From: Oscillospiraceae bacterium
GTDB lineage: Bacteria; Bacillota; Clostridia; Oscillospirales; Ruminococcaceae
Reading direction: 5' to 3'
Assembly: GCA_022508945.1 (NCBI GenBank)
Contig: JAFLUE010000003.1
Span: 1 to 42,551, forward strand
DNA: 42,551 nucleotides
Every line of letters starts with the position of its first letter. The first letter of the stretch is position 1. The position numbers and the translations under genes were made by a program. Below are positions 40,912-42,551 of the stretch, one piece after another. The notes under the pieces were generated by a model. The model saw nothing but the letters and a program-made list of their open reading frames with translations, had not been told where the DNA came from and did not search any database.

Positions 40912-42551
40912 ATGTCGAATGAAGAAAAAAGGAAAAAACCAAATAAGGGCAAAGTCGCCTTTATGTTTGCGTTTGCTGTTACCGTTTTGGGTTCACGCGC
41001 AGGTGCAATGACGGCATCGGCTGCTGTAAATCCGGGCGATGACGCGAATAATAACAACGGCGACGGTCAGTCCCAAAGCCAGCAGAATGAGATAGGCTCT
41101 AAAGAGGGCTATCTTAAGTGCGGCTCAAATGTCTACATTGCTTCAGAGGAAGCAAGTGCGGTCAAGGGCTTAAACAACTCGCTTTCGGGTCTGAAGGGCT
41201 TTGCCGCATATACTAAAGATCTCAATATGTACGGTATCCACGTTGAGGGAAATATCTGCGCGGAAACCGTGAATAAGTTTGACGTTTTCAACACAAATGT
41301 CGCTGATAACTTTGTGAAAAACAACGTTGACGGATTTGACGTTTATACCTGCTATATCGCTCAGCCCCCGCAGGACGGCGGAGATATCATCAAGGTACAT
41401 ATGTATGAAGGAACGTCATACGAGCTTGTCCTTGGTTTTGACTTTGAAGAGCGCTTTTTTGATAACGGAAATCAGCTTGGCTTCAGCGCGGGCGGAAAAG
41501 ACTATAAGATCGAGTGCGAAGACAAGAACAGAGTTACTATACGCAGAGCTACCGTTGATGACAAGTTTGCTGACATAAGCGGTAATCTTGACTTGATGGC
41601 AAAGGCGGGTCAGGCACTTATAAATGAGGTCGGATATTCCGCGGATGAATCCGGAAATTCCCTCGAAGATGCAGTTTTTGCGATAGAAAGTAAAGCAGTT
41701 AAACCCGGTCAAACTATCGTAGCAAGCGTACACTGCAACGACTTGCGGTCAAATGGCAGTTACATAGAAAAGCTTCTGACAGATAACGGTGGCGTTAATG
41801 TTATTATCAACGTTATTACCGACGCAGATACAAATTATGTTGATATGGGCGTTGCAAATAACGGAGTAAACTGGAATCTTTCTAATGCCAACGTTACTTT
41901 CAACTTCGGCGATTATGCGGGCGATGTTAAGGCTTCCCAGATGGGCGGACTTATCGTTGCGCCGAACGCACACTTCTTTAATGACGGCGTTCTCAGCGGC
42001 AGCATTTTCGCAAGTGATGTAAAGATGAATAATGAGATCCATCAGATCACTCCCGATGACGGCACGGTTTCTTCTTCCGATGATGAAGATCAAGACGATG
42101 ATCAGAACGTGCAGGATAGCGAAGAGGATGAGGAGTCTGATGAAGACGATTCCAACAAGAATGTCGATGAGGATGTTGTAGAAGACAACGGCGATGATGA
42201 TGACGGCGGAGACGATGATGAAACCACCGGCGGCGATGGCGGAGACGATGACACCGACAATGATGGTGATGACACCGATGATACTACGCCGGATGACGGT
42301 GATGACGACGATTCGGAAGATAAAGTCGTAGGTGAAGATCCGTCGATTGAAACTGACGACGATGACGGAAATGACAATCCTCCCGATGATAATAATACAG
42401 ATGATGGTTCCGATGAAGAAACCGATGTGCCTGATGACACCACAAGCACAGGCGGTGATAATAATGAAGATGAAGTAATTGACGATACGCCTGATGATCC
42501 TCAGACGCCCGACGAGCCTGAGACTCCCGATACACCTGATGATCCTCAGAC
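40912..42551 (+). CDS. Secreted choice-of-anchor-A-like protein with acidic tail (3' truncated)
   Basis: The gene runs off the window and is absent from the ORF track; at least 546 codons are present. AGGAGATGA sets the ATG. The signal peptide is KVAFMFAFAVTVLGSRAGAM with a basic lead (EEKRKKPNKG). The region from ~residue 85 (LNNSLSGLKGFAAYTKDLNM, GIHVEGNICAET) to ~365 (LSNANVTFNFGDY, MGGLIVAPNAHFFNDG) resembles the choice-of-anchor A domain: an early 'nvf...veGniaa' block and a late 'GLIVAPNA' block. From about residue 385 the protein is Asp/Glu/Thr/Pro-rich low complexity (PDDPQTPDEPETPDTPDDPQ). Such proteins are usually wall-anchored or matrix proteins; the anchor would lie beyond the window. 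Confidence 0.78.
   Translation, partial: MSNEEKRKKPNKGKVAFMFAFAVTVLGSRAGAMTASAAVNPGDDANNNNGDGQSQSQQNEIGSKEGYLKCGSNVYIASEEASAVKGLNNSLSGLKGFAAYTKDLNMYGIHVEGNICAETVNKFDVFNTNVADNFVKNNVDGFDVYTCYIAQPPQDGGDIIKVHMYEGTSYELVLGFDFEERFFDNGNQLGFSAGGKDYKIECEDKNRVTIRRATVDDKFADISGNLDLMAKAGQALINEVGYSADESGNSLEDAVFAIESKAVKPGQTIVASVHCNDLRSNGSYIEKLLTDNGGVNVIINVITDADTNYVDMGVANNGVNWNLSNANVTFNFGDYAGDVKASQMGGLIVAPNAHFFNDGVLSGSIFASDVKMNNEIHQITPDDGTVSSSDDEDQDDDQNVQDSEEDEESDEDDSNKNVDEDVVEDNGDDDDGGDDDETTGGDGGDDDTDNDGDDTDDTTPDDGDDDDSEDKVVGEDPSIETDDDDGNDNPPDDNNTDDGSDEETDVPDDTTSTGGDNNEDEVIDDTPDDPQTPDEPETPDTPDDPQ

Noticed and set aside
42102-42449. 115-aa minus-strand Ser-rich ORF
   Set aside because: It is the antisense of the Asp-rich tail of the secreted protein; low complexity with no start signal.

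Overview
The window looks like a chromosomal segment of a spore-forming low-to-mid GC Firmicute of class Clostridia, most like the Ruminococcus/Oscillospirales group. That placement is inferred from gene content, not from a 16S gene or a search. It rests on the spoVB-mazG-hup-rqcP-yabP-yabQ-divIC block, the cotJABC spore coat operon, DnaD plus a DnaC/DnaI-type loader, BspA-like and choice-of-anchor-A surface proteins, and sigma-A promoters close to TTGACA-17-TATAAT.

Layout. (1) 1-7.5 kb, minus strand: an S1-domain RNA-binding protein, cardiolipin synthase, then the sporulation/division block read as spoVB, mazG, hup, rqcP, yabP, yabQ, divIC. (2) 7.7-8.8 kb, plus: cotJA (missed by the ORF track), cotJB and cotJC. 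(3) 9.0-12.1 kb, plus: dnaD, helicase loader, phosphofructokinase. (4) 12.2-19.0 kb, plus: a tightly packed late-cobalamin operon (cobT, cobU, cobS, a second small CobU-like gene, cobC, cbiB, cobD, cobQ), enough for nucleotide-loop assembly and aminopropanol attachment but with no corrin-ring genes in view. (5) 19.0-24.8 kb, a more accessory stretch: an AT-rich orphan ORF between two copies of a terminator sequence, putP, an XRE regulator divergent from a BspA-like wall protein, a small orphan ORF between degenerate copies of the tRNA-fMet terminator, a palindromic element, and initiator tRNA-Met. (6) 24.9-32.1 kb: P-type ATPase (minus), then citrate synthase, a ZapA protein with a very long coiled coil, and a U32 protein (plus). 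(7) 32.2 kb to the end, plus: an envelope region with a 1156-aa FN3-Big2-CapA-(SGNH/DUF6270-like)x2 protein, a Ser-rich transglutaminase-like lipoprotein, a compact type-IV-pilus-like operon (GspF/PilC-like protein, four small single-TM proteins, PilT-like ATPase), and a truncated choice-of-anchor-A-like secreted protein with an acidic tail.

Most interesting leads: two separate small orphan genes each bounded by copies of the local transcription terminator (19.0-19.6 and 23.9-24.65 kb); the FN3-Big2-CapA-tandem SGNH-like fusion; the minimal pilus-like operon with a PilT-type but no PilB-type ATPase in view; the split complement of CobU motifs over two genes in one operon; and several perfect palindromes at promoters. 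All domain calls were made by eye from the protein sequences; no database search was run.
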